Assembly (NCBI GenBank): GCA_021613335.1
Contig: JAJTWR010000251.1
Span: forward strand, 2,935,001 to 2,999,000
Source: Whitmania pigra
Lineage: Eukaryota > Annelida > Clitellata > Hirudinida > Haemopidae
Reading direction: 5' to 3'
DNA length: 64,000 nucleotides
The position numbers and the translations under genes are program-made. Positions 1 to 21,923 of this stretch are shown piece by piece. The notes beneath the pieces are model-generated. The model worked only from the letters and a program-made list of their open reading frames with translations. It ran no database searches and was not told the DNA's origin. How positions within the stretch are numbered: position 1 is the first letter of the stretch; the number at the start of each line of letters is the position of its first letter.

Positions 1-69
1 TGGACCTCAAGGCCACCAAAAATTATCTCCATCCATCTACCTGTGGATCCTTCATTCCATCCATCCATC

Positions 70-660
70 CATTTTGGAGGGATTGGTGTTGCATAATCTA
101 GGTCCGTAGCACATTATTGAAATAAGCTTGAGGTTGGTTTTGGCAAAAGACGGACTATATTCGTGGGTATGACGGAGGGAATATGAAAGTTTGGTGTAGT
201 TGACACTTTCGGACATAAGACCTACAAATTTTTCTGGAGGGCATTCTTATTGTAAGAGAACAAAAATAGACCAGTTTGAATAATGTGTATTTGTTGAAGA
301 TTTAATAAATTCTTATTGATAAAAGTAGAATTTGTGTGAGATGAAATTGGCAGTAAAAATATTATGCGGATGATAAGCTTTTGTAAAATAAATAATTGGT
401 TTAAACCAGTGTGATAAGTAGATGCTCATATAATATTGCAGTAAGTAAGATAAAGATAAATAAGTGAAAGATATAGTAGCAATGCTGTCTTGGTACTTAC
501 GAAAGGATGGATTCTGGCAATGATAACAATATTCCTAGCTATTCGGCCTTGTATGTGTTTTATGTGATCAAGTCAGGATAGGTGTTCGTCAAGTATAATA
601 CCAAAACTAGTGACTCTTGTAAGATCAATATTATTTATGGAAGTAGGAGTATCACAAAGT
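70..660 (-). pseudogene. Decayed non-LTR retrotransposon reverse transcriptase (3' part)
   Basis: Reading the minus strand gives the thumb and C-terminal part of a jockey/CR1-type reverse transcriptase: a stretch like RVTSFGIILDEHLS followed by LDHIKHI, then SLIYLYLTYCNII, then in another frame YSLRHTHEYSPSF and TNLKLISIMCYGPRL. These follow the usual family order (GV.ID..LTW.DHI, then YPYL.YCN..W, then YNLR...L...S....GP..WN). In-frame stops sit where Trp is expected (LS*LDH, NII*AS) and the frame shifts, so the copy is dead. It is 5'-truncated, as is usual for LINE insertions, and lies in an intron of the dopamine receptor on the opposite strand. The clade is not resolved. Confidence 0.6.
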
Positions 661-784
661 ATGGCCTTTTTTGGAGAGTGAAAAATAAAAAATTTGATTT
701 AGCTATGTTAAGTGATTCGATTAGCAATGATCCGGTTATTGATATTATGAAGTTCATTCATTCCCTCCACCCAATCTATCCCAG

Positions 785-10731
<9,947 letters not shown>

Positions 10732-11081
10732 AGGCTTGTGGTCATGGGTCGCTCTATTTTATTAATTATTACTAGGTCGTTATACTGATCTAATGTGCTG
10801 ATGTGTGTGTGTGCGCTTTAGCAACGTGAGGTTACGCGTGAGGTCATCAAGTGCAGTGTTTGATTGCAATTACATAATTGTTAATCATGTAATTAACTGT
10901 TTAATTATATAATTATACGATTAATTAGCAGAAGTGAGCTTGATCTTTCAATGTCACCATATTGTATCGATTTTCAGTAGGATAATTTTATTTCAAATTA
11001 TTTTGATAAAATATATTTAATAGTATAATAACAATTCTGTTTTATGTTTCTTGTATTCCATTCCATAGTTGATGTTTCTTG

Positions 11082-11111
11082 AATAAATTAGTTTTTTTTT
11101 ACAAGAATAAA
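11082..11111 (+). other. Candidate poly(A) signals of the dopamine receptor
   Basis: AATAAA hexamers at 11082-11087 and 11106-11111 lie about 350-380 bp after the stop codon. They are the nearest good candidates for 3' end formation; in such AT-rich DNA the motif is common by chance. Confidence 0.35.
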
Positions 11112-11614
11112 GTTTGTTATTTTTGACAGCAAATGATTATTTGTGTTTAACATTTATCGAATATATGTAGTTAATAAATTAATAAAAATTTGTATTTAAT
11201 CAATATGTCAATTTATTGGAATTTGAATAATTCAATTTAAAAATATAGACACTTCAGACATCATCATCATCATCATCATCATCACCGTAATCGTCATCGT
11301 CATCACTATCACCGCAGGCCTCGTGATCGTCATCATCAAATGTTTTTTTTGTTTTGTTTAGTTTGTAGAAAATAAATTTGAAGTTGGAACTATATTTTTG
11401 TTGCCTGAAATAAATATCAACCTCAATGAAAATTACACCGGCTGTAAAATGAGATTCTCAATTGTAATCTTTACAACTTCGCACCGGATGATCCCTTTGC
11501 AGGGAAGATTAGATGTCATCAGGAAGAGATTGCATGTTATTCTTGTTTTTGTTGTTCGATTGTTTTGTTGATTTTGTTTATTTTCGTTGTGATTGGTGCT
11601 GATTTTTATTAATT

Positions 11615-11872
11615 TTTATTTTCTCAGACAAACAAACGTTTAAATAATAAAATATAAATTAAAAGACAGTCATAAATGAAATAAAAAATCACAACGAATA
11701 TTCCTTCTGGGCCTGAGAGAACCCCGGGACACAATTCGCAAACCACAGCACCATCGACATTTAAAAAACCAATCCGTACAATACATAATAAATACACAAT
11801 CAATGTCCTCGTTACCAACCCCAACTCGTTTCCGCCATCGTTTTTGAGTTTTTCGCTTGTCACCACTCATGT
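11615..11872 (+). repeat. Dispersed repeat, copy 2
   Basis: Direct-orientation partner of 6320-6565, with an extra insertion near the CACAATCAATGTCC stretch. The minus-strand reading in both copies conserves the string DWFFKCR and IVSRGSLRP, so the family may once have been part of a longer coding element. I cannot name it. Confidence 0.7.
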
Positions 11873-12347
11873 TGTTTATCATACATGAATTAGTGCTACG
11901 TATACATTGATCGAATATCTTATTAAATATTAAAATCTGACGATTAAACTAAACTTTTGCAATGGCACTAGGCTTTGTATTAAAAAGTTGTAAGGCAATG
12001 TAATTATCTTAACAGGAAAAAGAGAAGGATTAACAGTTTTTATCCCACGGATACCCCTCATTCCCACGGATATTCCTTCAAGAGATAGCAATTTCTAGTG
12101 AGACTTGCATTCTTGATAACTATAAAGAAGTCACAGGGGCAATCCATTAAATACTGTGGACATCTCCATGGTTTTCCCACGGACAACTTTATGTTGTATG
12201 CTCAAGGGTGACGCAATAATTTATTTATTCTTGCTCCATGGGGTCAAACTAAAAATGTTGTTGATAACCAAGTATTGTGTTAATTCACATTAATAAAATA
12301 TTTTATACTATACATGAAGTTTATTCAATTGCAAATCTATTATCGGG

Positions 12348-12410
12348 GGCACCCCGTCATAACAGCCCGGCGACAAAATAGCCCCCTCAACTCGACCCCG
12401 TCAGTATTTA
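12348..12410 (+). mobile_element. Solo terminal repeat of the 404-bp TIR element family
   Basis: Starts GGCACCCCGTCATAACAGCC and continues CGGCGACAAAATAGCCCC, then CCCCGTCAGTATTTA. This is the end sequence of the complete element at 52617-53020. No opposite end was found nearby, so this is a truncated copy. Confidence 0.75.
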
Positions 12411-12871
12411 TATAACGATAACGATTTTAGTGAAATATTAAAATAATAAAGTACCGATAATATAAATTATAATTACTGTAAGTATTTTATGCAGTATATA
12501 AGCCCGTAAGCAGATACGGTAAACAGACAACCAATCAGAACACAGATGCATCGGGTTTTAATGATTCTTCTTCAGTGCTTCGTATGAGTAATAGAGTTAT
12601 TTCTACATTACCTTTTTATCAATTTAAGATGAGTGCATAAAGAAAAACCAATCGATATTATTGATTGATATTGATTGATTGAATACAAGAATGAATCGTC
12701 AAGACAAGAATCTTACAACTTTCTTTAAGAAAGTAAGTTGGATAGCCGAATAATCCGCAAATGGCGAGCAAAGATCAGAAACTTTTTGATGCCTAACCTG
12801 CAAGAATTTTTGAATTGTGTCAAGAATTCAGTATGTAAAATCACTAATAGCTGTGTTGCCAGTGCGACAGG

Positions 12872-13045
12872 AAATAGTTATTTAAGATGTTATTTGAATA
12901 AGAAATAGTTATTTAAGGAATTATTTGAACATGAAAAAGTTATTTCAGGAGTTATTTTAACAAGAAATGGTTATTCAAGGAGTTATTTGAACAAGAAATA
13001 GTTATTTAAGGAGTTATTTGAACAAGAAATGGTTATTTAAGGAGT
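12872..13045. repeat. 31-bp minisatellite, about 5.6 copies
   Basis: The unit is AAATAGTTATTTAAGGAGTT plus ATTTGAACAAG, repeated with a few substitutions per copy. It lies between genes. Confidence 0.9.
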
Positions 13046-16000
13046 ATTCTCTTGATAAACATGAGAGCTTGAGACAGTCATGAGATATGGATTCGCAAGA
13101 AAATAGGCAGGAATTCAGTGTTTTATAACGATGGTCCCAAAGAAGTTATCTGTTATGACAGATTATGTTTCCAAAATTGCTCTAATAAAATGGTTTTACA
13201 ACATTCTTGATATTAATAAATGATTTCAACCACGTTTCTTGCCTCTTCTAACATAATAATTTGTGTAACATGAAAAAATGTGCTGATGGCTTGTTGATCA
13301 TGAAATTATAAGAATAAGCCCAAAATAAGCCCTAGCGCGTTGTTTGGGGCAAAAATTAATGAATGACATTGCCTTATTTTCGGGGAGACGCGGTATTATT
13401 ACAATTATAATAATAATTAATAGCGTTGTAATAGTATTCCGTATAGTATAATAATAATTAATAAAATTATTATGATTATAATTATAATTAATATCATTAC
13501 TGTAATTATAACTTCTACATATTTTTTTCAATCGCTTCCATATTTCCAGTGTGATCACTGCACGTCACTACTTTCAAAGTCTTGTCTTTCAAAGTGCGCG
13601 TGATCGGAATTTAATTAATTGCAATCATTTAAAACATTTATGAAATTAAATTTATTACACAAAAGCAGACGATTTAGACCGACATTCATTATTTCAAAAT
13701 AAATTTGTGATAAGATATACCATTAATAACGAAAAGACTTCATAATTTCAAAATAATTAGTTCAAAATTGAAATAATTTTTTTAATTCTGGCAATTCCTC
13801 AATTTTTCAAGTTAAAAAAAATATCGAATGAACCATTATTGCTTCATAACGGTTTCCGAAAGTTGGACCTTTGAACTTAGAACTTTTTAACCTATTTAAA
13901 TTTGACCTTGTAGCCTCGCAGTTATTGTCCTAACAGATGTTTCAGTTGCGGGTGGTAGGTGGTAAAATATTTAGTAGGTGGGAGGTCATTTCAGCTATTT
14001 GCAGGGCAGACAAGAGCCGATGCGATGGAGCAACAATGGTTAAAGGGGGAACACTTCTCACTCCCTCCAGAAATAATAAAAACCTTTTTTACACATTTAT
14101 TACGCAATTGCAATTTAATTTTTTGTAATATTACATAATTAACGTGATTTATAAGTGATATTAAAATGATCTTGTTGTCGTAAATAAACAATGTCCTAAC
14201 AGTAGAATGAAATTATCATCTTCGTTTCATACATAAACTCACAAACACTTACGTACAGGTAAACACATACAAATGCGAATAAATTACAGGTTCCTGACAA
14301 TTTCAGTGGAATTCTAAATTAATCCAGAAAAAAATTCAAAGCATCATAAATTCATTTCAAAACATTCCCTTTGAAGTGGAGCATGAAGGGATAGTGAAAA
14401 CAACACAATCAACAACAACACGACATTCTGCATGGGCGTAATTTGTTGTAAAGAAATTCTTGAATAATTATGAAGTTTTTAGAAGGTGAAACAAATAATA
14501 TGTCAAGTAGTGATATGACATACAAACAGATGATATACTGATGACAAATGATAATATCTCAACAAACATAATGTACAAACAAATATAATTCATAAACAAA
14601 TAATATAAAAACAAATGACATGAAAACATATAAAAAATAAAAATCTCGAGATTATAAGATTAAATCACATAAAATTCAACTCTGATTTTCTAAATTTCTT
14701 AAAATTTAATTCTGTAATATTTCAAAATTCTTTGTAATTCTTTGAAGTTTTCTTATTTCTGTTTCGCTTTACTTTTAGAGTTTTGTTTAAATTGATTGCA
14801 CGATTTTATTAATGGTCTGACGTTCTGGTTGAACAATAATGAATTAATAAATAAATTAATTAAAACAATTAGTTATAATATGCAATAATAAACATAATAA
14901 ATAATTACTTAAACATTACTTAATATATCAATCCATTAAGATTAGCAGAACATAAAACCAATCGGAACTGAGTTGCAGATGAAACTTTATTGGCGCCACA
15001 AGGGAAGCGAAAGACAATAAAATGTCTTTCTGTTTTGTTGTTGTTTGTTTTTGCTGTTTTTGTTTCTTTTAAGGCGACGATAAAAAACGCTACATTTCTG
15101 TTGGCGGTTGGAGCTTCCATAGTTGAGATGGATATTTATGTCTTCATTAAAATTTAAATCTAGGATCTCTTATGTTATTCCTTGTGATTTTTAGACATGC
15201 TTAGAGAATTTTCGTCAAGCAATAAGTAGCTTAGCTAATGTTTATTTTAATCTTATAAATTATAAATTTTATTGCATATTTATATATTTATAATGACATT
15301 TTACCTACAACTTTATCATCTTATATACTTAATTGTCTATACTTAATCTTTACACTTTCATTTGCAATTTCAGAAAATTCAGAAGCCAACAAGAAATCAA
15401 CAAACATCAAATCAATACATCACATAACGCAAACAAAACAGATGTAATAAACACACCAGCAATAACAGAAGATCAAAACATACAACAGAAACAGAAATGC
15501 AACAAATATAACAAACACAACAACAACAACAAAAAGATTAACAATTACAACATACTCATCTGCTCACAAATACTCAACTTAATGTTCATACTTAAGGATA
15601 TCATGAATGACTTCATAAAGTGCTCTTACTACTCCTGAGAGATGTGGTCCTTCATCTCTTCGTCTGAAGCCACTATTCAATTTGAAGGGCCATCCGAATC
15701 ACTTGGACAAAGTATGTCAAAACAGATGGAGTGAAGGCCAAATGGATTTTCCATTGACCTAGCCAGGGAATGCGACGCTTAAGAATTCTTGAAATTGGTT
15801 TGTTGCTAAATGGAGACTCAAAACTTCAAACTTACAGACACTTTAGTGTTGTGAAATATTTGATTTAGACTTGATATTTATTTAAACGAAGTTAGTCATA
15901 GAATTTACTTTTAAATTTTGAATTAAAATAAATCAAACTATACAATTAAATGAATTAGCTACTGATTAGATTTTAGTTAAGTATTCAAAAATTGCTTGTT

Positions 16001-17379
16001 GTTAAAATTACTCACTAAACAGCTGAACATCAAGGTCTAAAAAAAAATAAACAAAACTGATACAATAAAAGATTTTGCATGAAATATGATGTACACTGCA
16101 GGCTTAAAAAGAGTTTGCATCAAGCACATGTTGTTAATTAAGTTTAGCTTTTTTGGCGCTCTTTACAAAATCCATTTAACATCATTTCGAAGTTTTTACA
16201 TTCTTTCAATGATGATGATGATGATGATGATGACTACGACGAAGATGATGATGATGATGGATCTAGACTTATTAATAGCATCAAAAACATTTTTATTACT
16301 AATTTTTATACAAAAAATCTGGGTTATTTTAATAATAACAACAATTTCCATATTCCAGGAAAATAAACCTTAGTAAATGTTTCTATTAAAAATTTAAAAT
16401 TACTTAAACTTTTACTTTTAAACAGTTGCCTAAACTATTTACTTACATGCATAATTAATAATTTAGATAATTGTTATTGAATGTTTAAACAAAAACTCAT
16501 CAAACCAAATAATCTTCATGTCCAGGTGAACTCAAGTGTCTGTTGATAATTTGTAATCAGAATAAATAAATAAAATAACAATAAAAATTGTCAAATACCT
16601 GATAAAAAAATATTAAGTAGCTTTAAATCAGAAAAAAGAAAAAAAAGATTAAAGGCGCACTTAATATTAATTTTTTTTATCTTTAATGTTAATTAACAAT
16701 AAAAAGTATTTTATTTTTTGTACTGCTGTATTATTTTTTATATTTCTTTAAATATAATGTTTCTTATTCACTGGTCTTGTTCACTAATGAACCACAATCC
16801 AGTCATCATCATCATCATAAACATGCTAGAACCACTAATGATGACGTCAGAATTTTAAAAATTTAATTTTAATAAACTCTTTCTTTCAAACAACTTTTTA
16901 TTTAAGGTGATGGGATACTTTAAAAACATAGATATGGAATTTGTTTTCTTAATTGTAAATTATTAATGCGATTTTGAAAAAGAATTTTACTGAGAAACAT
17001 CAGTTACTGATTTCGTGCAAACAATAATTATACCAACGCTTCACTTCACATAAACCTGAATGTTCTTATTTTTGTAATTATTTATTTTTTTCATTTTACA
17101 TTTTGTTTTGAAATATTTTATTTCACGATGTTAGACTTTTCCTTTTACATAATCGATGAGATTACTGCGTTTTAAATTATTTTCAGAATGATTTGATGTT
17201 TAAATTCCAATTTAAAAATTTTGTAAGTCAAAATTAAATTACTTGAATCAAAACTACGTTAGTTTTAAAGAATCTTTCAACTTTTCCCAAACATGTATTA
17301 TAATAAAATGTTTTGATATCTTAAAGGTAGAATATTGTTACAATTACCTCATAACTGGCTAACCAAATATTACCTAATC
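13046..17379. other. AT-rich intergenic stretch without recognised genes
   Basis: I see only short AT-rich open frames without protein motifs here, a 50-bp (ATG)n run at about 16209-16258 and a lone TGACGTCA palindrome near 16846. Nothing else could be supported. Confidence 0.6.
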
Positions 17380-17640
17380 ATTTACAAAATGTCTTTATTC
17401 ACTTATCGTATTTTATCCAATCCCCTTATCTCTTTCGTCTCATTCACCACCGCCAAATCCCTGATCACCGTCGCTAATCCTCCACAATTCACCTTCACCA
17501 ATCACTCCATAAATCATCCATCGTCAACCGAGGCTTCTCCCATGCTTCACCCGCCGTCTGGAAAAGTGAGCTTAACATCCTTAGAAACAATAATAACGAA
17601 AATATTATAGCATTAATAAACTATAGAATTAATCTCCAAC
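17380..17640 (+). pseudogene. Fragment of a non-LTR reverse transcriptase C-terminus
   Basis: One frame reads SSIVNRGFSHASPAVWKSEL followed by NILRN. This matches the conserved tail of CR1/L2-type reverse transcriptases (R.FS.AAP..WN.LP...R). The frame shifts upstream, where LFTYRILSNPL and a Pro/Ser-rich run appear. It is short and decayed. Confidence 0.5.
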
Positions 17641-18183
17641 AATAATAATTAATATAATGACATAATAATATTACTAATCTATTAATAGTAATAATTTCAA
17701 TAATGACATAATAATAATAATACCAATCTAATAACAGCAATAATTTCAATAACGACGTAGTAATGTTATTAATCTATTAATGAGTTAATATCCTCAAATA
17801 AATAAACTCTCATAAGGGACTCAAATGGACCTCACTTGAAATGCACTTCAAATTCTTACAACGTCCCGTAATTTCAATCCTTCAAAAATTAATGATTTCG
17901 TGGTAACCTGTTATTTCGGGGCCGCAATCGATAAATTTTAACAATTTGTAACCACAATCTCTGCGCTGACCATGGAAAGAGCGCTTCATAAATGATTAAC
18001 GAAAATACATATGCTTATGGCTCTATATAAATGATCTATTATTACTACTACGATTAAAGAGCTGGCAATAGGCTACCTTCTAGCTGTGGTCAACAATTTC
18101 CAGTTGTAAAATCTTTTTTGTGTGAAATAGGAGTGCTACGGCTGGCGCGCTTACTCGGAATTGCAGCACAACTGGGAAGCATA

Positions 18184-18693
18184 TTTCCAAACCCTAACCA
18201 GCACCACCCATGGCTGATTAAAATTCGCAAGCGCTCACTGTGATTGGTTGAGATCTGAAACTAGATCACAGCGCAGCAATCGTTAATGAGTTATTTTCGT
18301 TTAAAAATTAATAACAACCGTGGCAATTTGCAATTAATTTAATTACTTTAATATTAATTAGAAAAACAGACATCTAAACCCTAGCCCAACTCAAACTCTA
18401 AAATTGTTAAATTACTAACCCAAACCTCAGATATTATACACCGAGACGGCCCCGCATGAATGGGCGATTGACAATAAAATCCCGCGACAGGAATAGAACA
18501 CGCTTTGCTGCCGAGCGAGGCGAGTCCTTTACCACTAGACCAACCATATGCGCGATACAGGCGTTAAGACTTGGAACCTATGATACAAATAAACATATGC
18601 ATATGTGCTTCTGACTTTAAGATCTCAACCAATCCATAGCGTACGCTTATGAATATTAATCAGCCATGGCTGGTGCTGGTTAGGGTTTGGAAA
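18184..18693. repeat. Inverted repeat, two arms of about 78 bp around a 355-bp centre
   Basis: Left arm 18184-18261 and the reverse complement of right arm 18616-18693 share CCAAACCCTAACCAGCACCA, CATGGCTGATTAA and GATTGGTTGAGATCT with few differences. The centre contains the tRNA-like unit listed next. Similarity does not extend outward, so the arms may be the ends of a foldback or SINE-type element rather than a duplication of the locus. Confidence 0.8.
18470..18550 (-). other. tRNA-like (SINE head) sequence
   Basis: On the minus strand a good A box (TGGTCTAGTGGTA, 18530-18542) is followed by a weaker B-box-like GTGTTCTATTC (18491-18501). No complete cloverleaf forms, so I read it as a tRNA-derived SINE head or tRNA relic, not a functional tRNA. 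Confidence 0.45.
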
Positions 18694-18777
18694 AACGCAA
18701 ACGGCTTCGGCTCTCAAATTCAGCAGTTTATCAAACCAAATAATCTGAACGGATGTTAATGTACCTACCTACCCAAC

Positions 18778-20174
18778 TGCAATTCATTGCAAAAACTTGG
18801 CCCAGTTATGTTTCTTTGCGATAACTTTTTATGTACAGAATTTTCATAGGCCATATTTTCACACAATGTAATGAAACGCATCAGATGCCTATGAAATTCA
18901 TTGAACTCAGACAAATATTTCGTTCAGTTTTCTGGAAATACCCAAAATTACTTATATAATTGCGAAACACCAGGGAGTATAAATTTTCATATTTATTAAA
19001 ATCCAACCTTTAAATTGTTATTTACATGAAAGTCAATAAGGTATCTTTTTTCTTACTTATTAACTCTTGAACTCTATATTTAAAGAATCCAAGAAAGGTT
19101 TCAAGCTCTTTTCATCCAGTTCTTATTCAAAAGCATCTTTCAGTTCCTAAACACTGAAATATTGTTTCCTTCTGAAATTTAAAAAACAAAAATAATAACA
19201 ATAATAATAATAATAACAATGGCAATAATAAGTTTATTTGTATTGCGCCGTAAGCGCCAGGGGCGCTCAACCATTTGTATAGTGCCGCATCCAAGGGTGC
19301 AAGCTGGGTCGCGAACACGACACGTAACGACTGTTGCTTTTACCGTCGTTCGCAGGCTCGCTATCCCCTTAGCTAACTTGCATGCCAAAATGCTTTTTGG
19401 GCCCTCTGACATCTTGCTAACAATATTTATAGCTGTCTGGATCATCCAAATTCAAAGTCTTTTTATCTGAAAATATAAAAGAGTCCCAGTTTCTATCAGA
19501 ACTCACCATCTGTTTTGCCCAGTTTAGACGTGGCTTGTGCTGGCGCCTAACAAACTTCAGAAAACTACTCTTCACTTGAATATGGTCTATCGACTAACTC
19601 CCCAATTTAAGTTATTTTTTAAGTCTTTTTTAATTTTTTTTATTTATTTATTTATTTTGTTGAGCTAAACCCCTTGGAAGCTTCACGGAAAACAACTCGT
19701 TTTTCACGTTCAGAAAGTTTTTGAGGTCTTCCTGGACTAGTTTTTGATCCATAACTTTCAGGATCGTTCCAATAATGTTTTATAACTCTTATAGATTGAT
19801 TAAACTTCCTAAAAATTTTTGAAGTTGACAAATTAAAGTCCTTAAAGGCCTTTATTTGACTTTTTTCAATATCTTTAAGACTCTTTCCAGAACCCATCTA
19901 TAATAACGTAAACTAACAGTATTTATATTACATAAGTAAGTTATGGAATTGGGACCATTTATGTAGTGCCTTATTATAATAATCAGCTTTTGTGATTCCT
20001 GTAATAAAAATTATTAATTAGACAGGAAGAGACCTCATTAATTATTAGTTACAATTAAATACGATTTTGTGAATGATATAAAGGATGTTTGGGTCAAAAA
20101 TCAGCAGTAATTTGATAGATAAATGTGTAAATTATGTGATTCTTGAACCTGGGCCAAGTTTATGCAACGCACTG
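18778..20174 (-). mobile_element. Tc1/Tc3-type DNA transposon remnant
   Basis: The right end reads CTGGGCCAAGTTTATGCAACG and stops at CACTG followed by TA (20175-20176), the target of Tc1/mariner elements. The left end carries the inverted match TTGCAAAAACTTGGCCCAG at 18787-18805, though its outermost bases have diverged. Inside, on the minus strand, are pieces of a Tc3-like transposase. The span of about 1.4 kb fits a single Tc element. Confidence 0.75.
19240..19897 (-). pseudogene. Tc3-like transposase, disrupted
   Basis: The ORF at 19652-19897 begins MGSGKSLKDIEKSQIKAF and contains GRPQKLSEREKR. This is the N-terminal paired helix-turn-helix plus GRP linker of Tc1/Tc3 transposases. Farther along, in a different frame near 19430-19560, RRQHKPRLNWAKQM and then WDSFIFSDKKTLNLDDPD correspond to the first catalytic Asp region (W..V.FSDE..FNLDGPD). 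Stops and frameshifts separate the parts, so no active enzyme is made. Confidence 0.75.
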
Positions 20175-20215
20175 TATCTACATCAATGCACTCAAGTTCA
20201 AATATATGTAGTTGT

Positions 20216-20632
20216 CCAACGGACTTTAATCAAATAAATAAAGTTAATATACTATCACAAAAGCACAACTACAACTGTCATGTGATAGACTACTACCCAC
20301 TCTTTTTCATACGTTAATTTATTAAATAATTAATATTCACTAGAGGTTCTTGAGCTCTCAATCTAATGGCCGAATGCCTGAGACGATTTGTGTTGTGACG
20401 TCATCTTGGCATATAAAAGGAACAGGCCTCGGGAACGGGAGACTAAGTCCAAATCATCTCAGTTATGCAACGGACTATAATCAAATAAATAAATAAATAA
20501 ATAAATAAAGGAACGGGAGAGTGCGCCCGCATCGCCTAACGGTTCAAACCCCGCTGCGCTGCACCGTCCTAATCATCTAGATATGCAACGGACGTTAATA
20601 AAAAATTTATTTTAACTTTTTGGAGCGGGAGA
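20216..20632 (+). repeat. Tandem SINE-like modules
   Basis: Three tails of the form TGCAACGGACTTTAATCAAA followed by (TAAA)n occur at 20216-20243, 20466-20509 and 20583-20607. The second and third follow a module that starts GGAACGGGAGA (20431, 20510); a fourth head starts near 20621. The third module has a B-box-like GGTTCAAACC at 20541-20550. Head plus A-rich tail repeated in tandem suggests nested tRNA-derived SINE insertions. Confidence 0.6.
20396..20419 (+). promoter_or_regulatory. CRE palindrome plus TATA-like box
   Basis: TGACGTCA at 20396-20403 is followed 8 bp later by TATAAAAG at 20412-20419, directly before the SINE-like modules. The pair looks like a small RNA polymerase II promoter, but no gene is seen downstream on this strand. 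Confidence 0.3.
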
Positions 20633-21923
20633 GTTTGTACAGATTTTGTACAGAGTTTTGTACGGAGTTGGTACGAGTAAAGAGTTACAAATGTGTTTTT
20701 GTGTTTAATTTAGTTCACTTAACCGTCTTTGTTGTTATTATAATTTTTTTTTAGCAAATTTATTAATTATCAAAATTAAACAAAGCAAACAAAAAACCAA
20801 CAGACAGATTAATAAAGAACTCATAGATCAGCTTTAAGGAAGCGCAAGCTGACCCAAAAATATCAATTAATTGAAAGAACAATAATAAACCTGTCAAATA
20901 AACAAATAATCGAGAATACCACGAACTAAGTAAATTATCTATATTTAATAAATTTTTAAGTATTTATTATTAGTTAACTTAACCGTCTTTGTTGTTATTA
21001 TGATTTTCAATTAATTTTTAATTTTAAAGTTGTCGAAAAATCAGGTCTTAAATGTCAAATCAATTTGCGTTACCATGGTAAATAAAGGAGGTACTGAAGA
21101 AACTAATTTTGTGGGCCAGTTGAAATACTTGAAAAGTAATTTCTCATTCCACTCGAGAATAAAAAATATATAAAAATAAAGTTTATAAATTATCAATTGA
21201 AATGTTTTTTTTATGTTTTAAATTATTAAATAAAATTAATTTGTTAAACGTTTTTAAAGCAACCATCCTTCATTTCATTTTAGTTTCATTTTCAAAAATG
21301 ACTTCTTTTCCTTAATTTTTGTGTTTCTAAACGATTCAACTTGCCTCACTGTAAGAAACACTTTGATTAGTTACTTTTATGTATTTTAAGTACAAAGTAA
21401 CAGTGAAAGTAATAATAGTAAAGGTTTCTTAAATTATTTATGCCCTCAATTTTTACTAAAAAAAAAGTTTAAATTGATTCCATGTAGCCGTAATTCAAAA
21501 ATTTAAACTACTTTGTTCTGAACTTAAAAGTAAGTTTTAAAAGTTACAAAATTAAGCTTAAGTTTTTCGGCTCCTAATTCCCTCGTTGTGGAGGATACAT
21601 AAAAACTCAGCTTCTCAAATTAACAGCCGAAAAACGGCTTTGTTTATTTCCAAGAATAACTTGATATCAATGAAAAAGAAGTCGACATTGAAAATACAAA
21701 ATACAAAGACATAAAACCAGCAAAAAAAAAAAACAAACAACGCCGTTCCAAAGGACACGGTTGGATTGAGCAAAATGGTTGATTAAAAATCATTTAGGTC
21801 AAAGTTCAAAATCTCTCTCTCTTTCTCTCTCTCTCCCTACCATCCAGGCCAAAAGTCCCAGTCAAATAAATCATAAAGTAGAAAGCCTACCGCACCATCT
21901 TCCCACGATACGAGCAGACATCT

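Noticed and set aside
12872..13045. CRISPR-like appearance of regular repeats
   Set aside because: The repeats are contiguous 31-bp units without unique spacers, in a eukaryotic genome; the same holds for 57273-57500 and 4618-4745.
20521..20570. Functional tRNA gene
   Set aside because: A B-box-like GGTTCAAACC is present, but no A box at the right distance and no cloverleaf; it is part of a repeated module.
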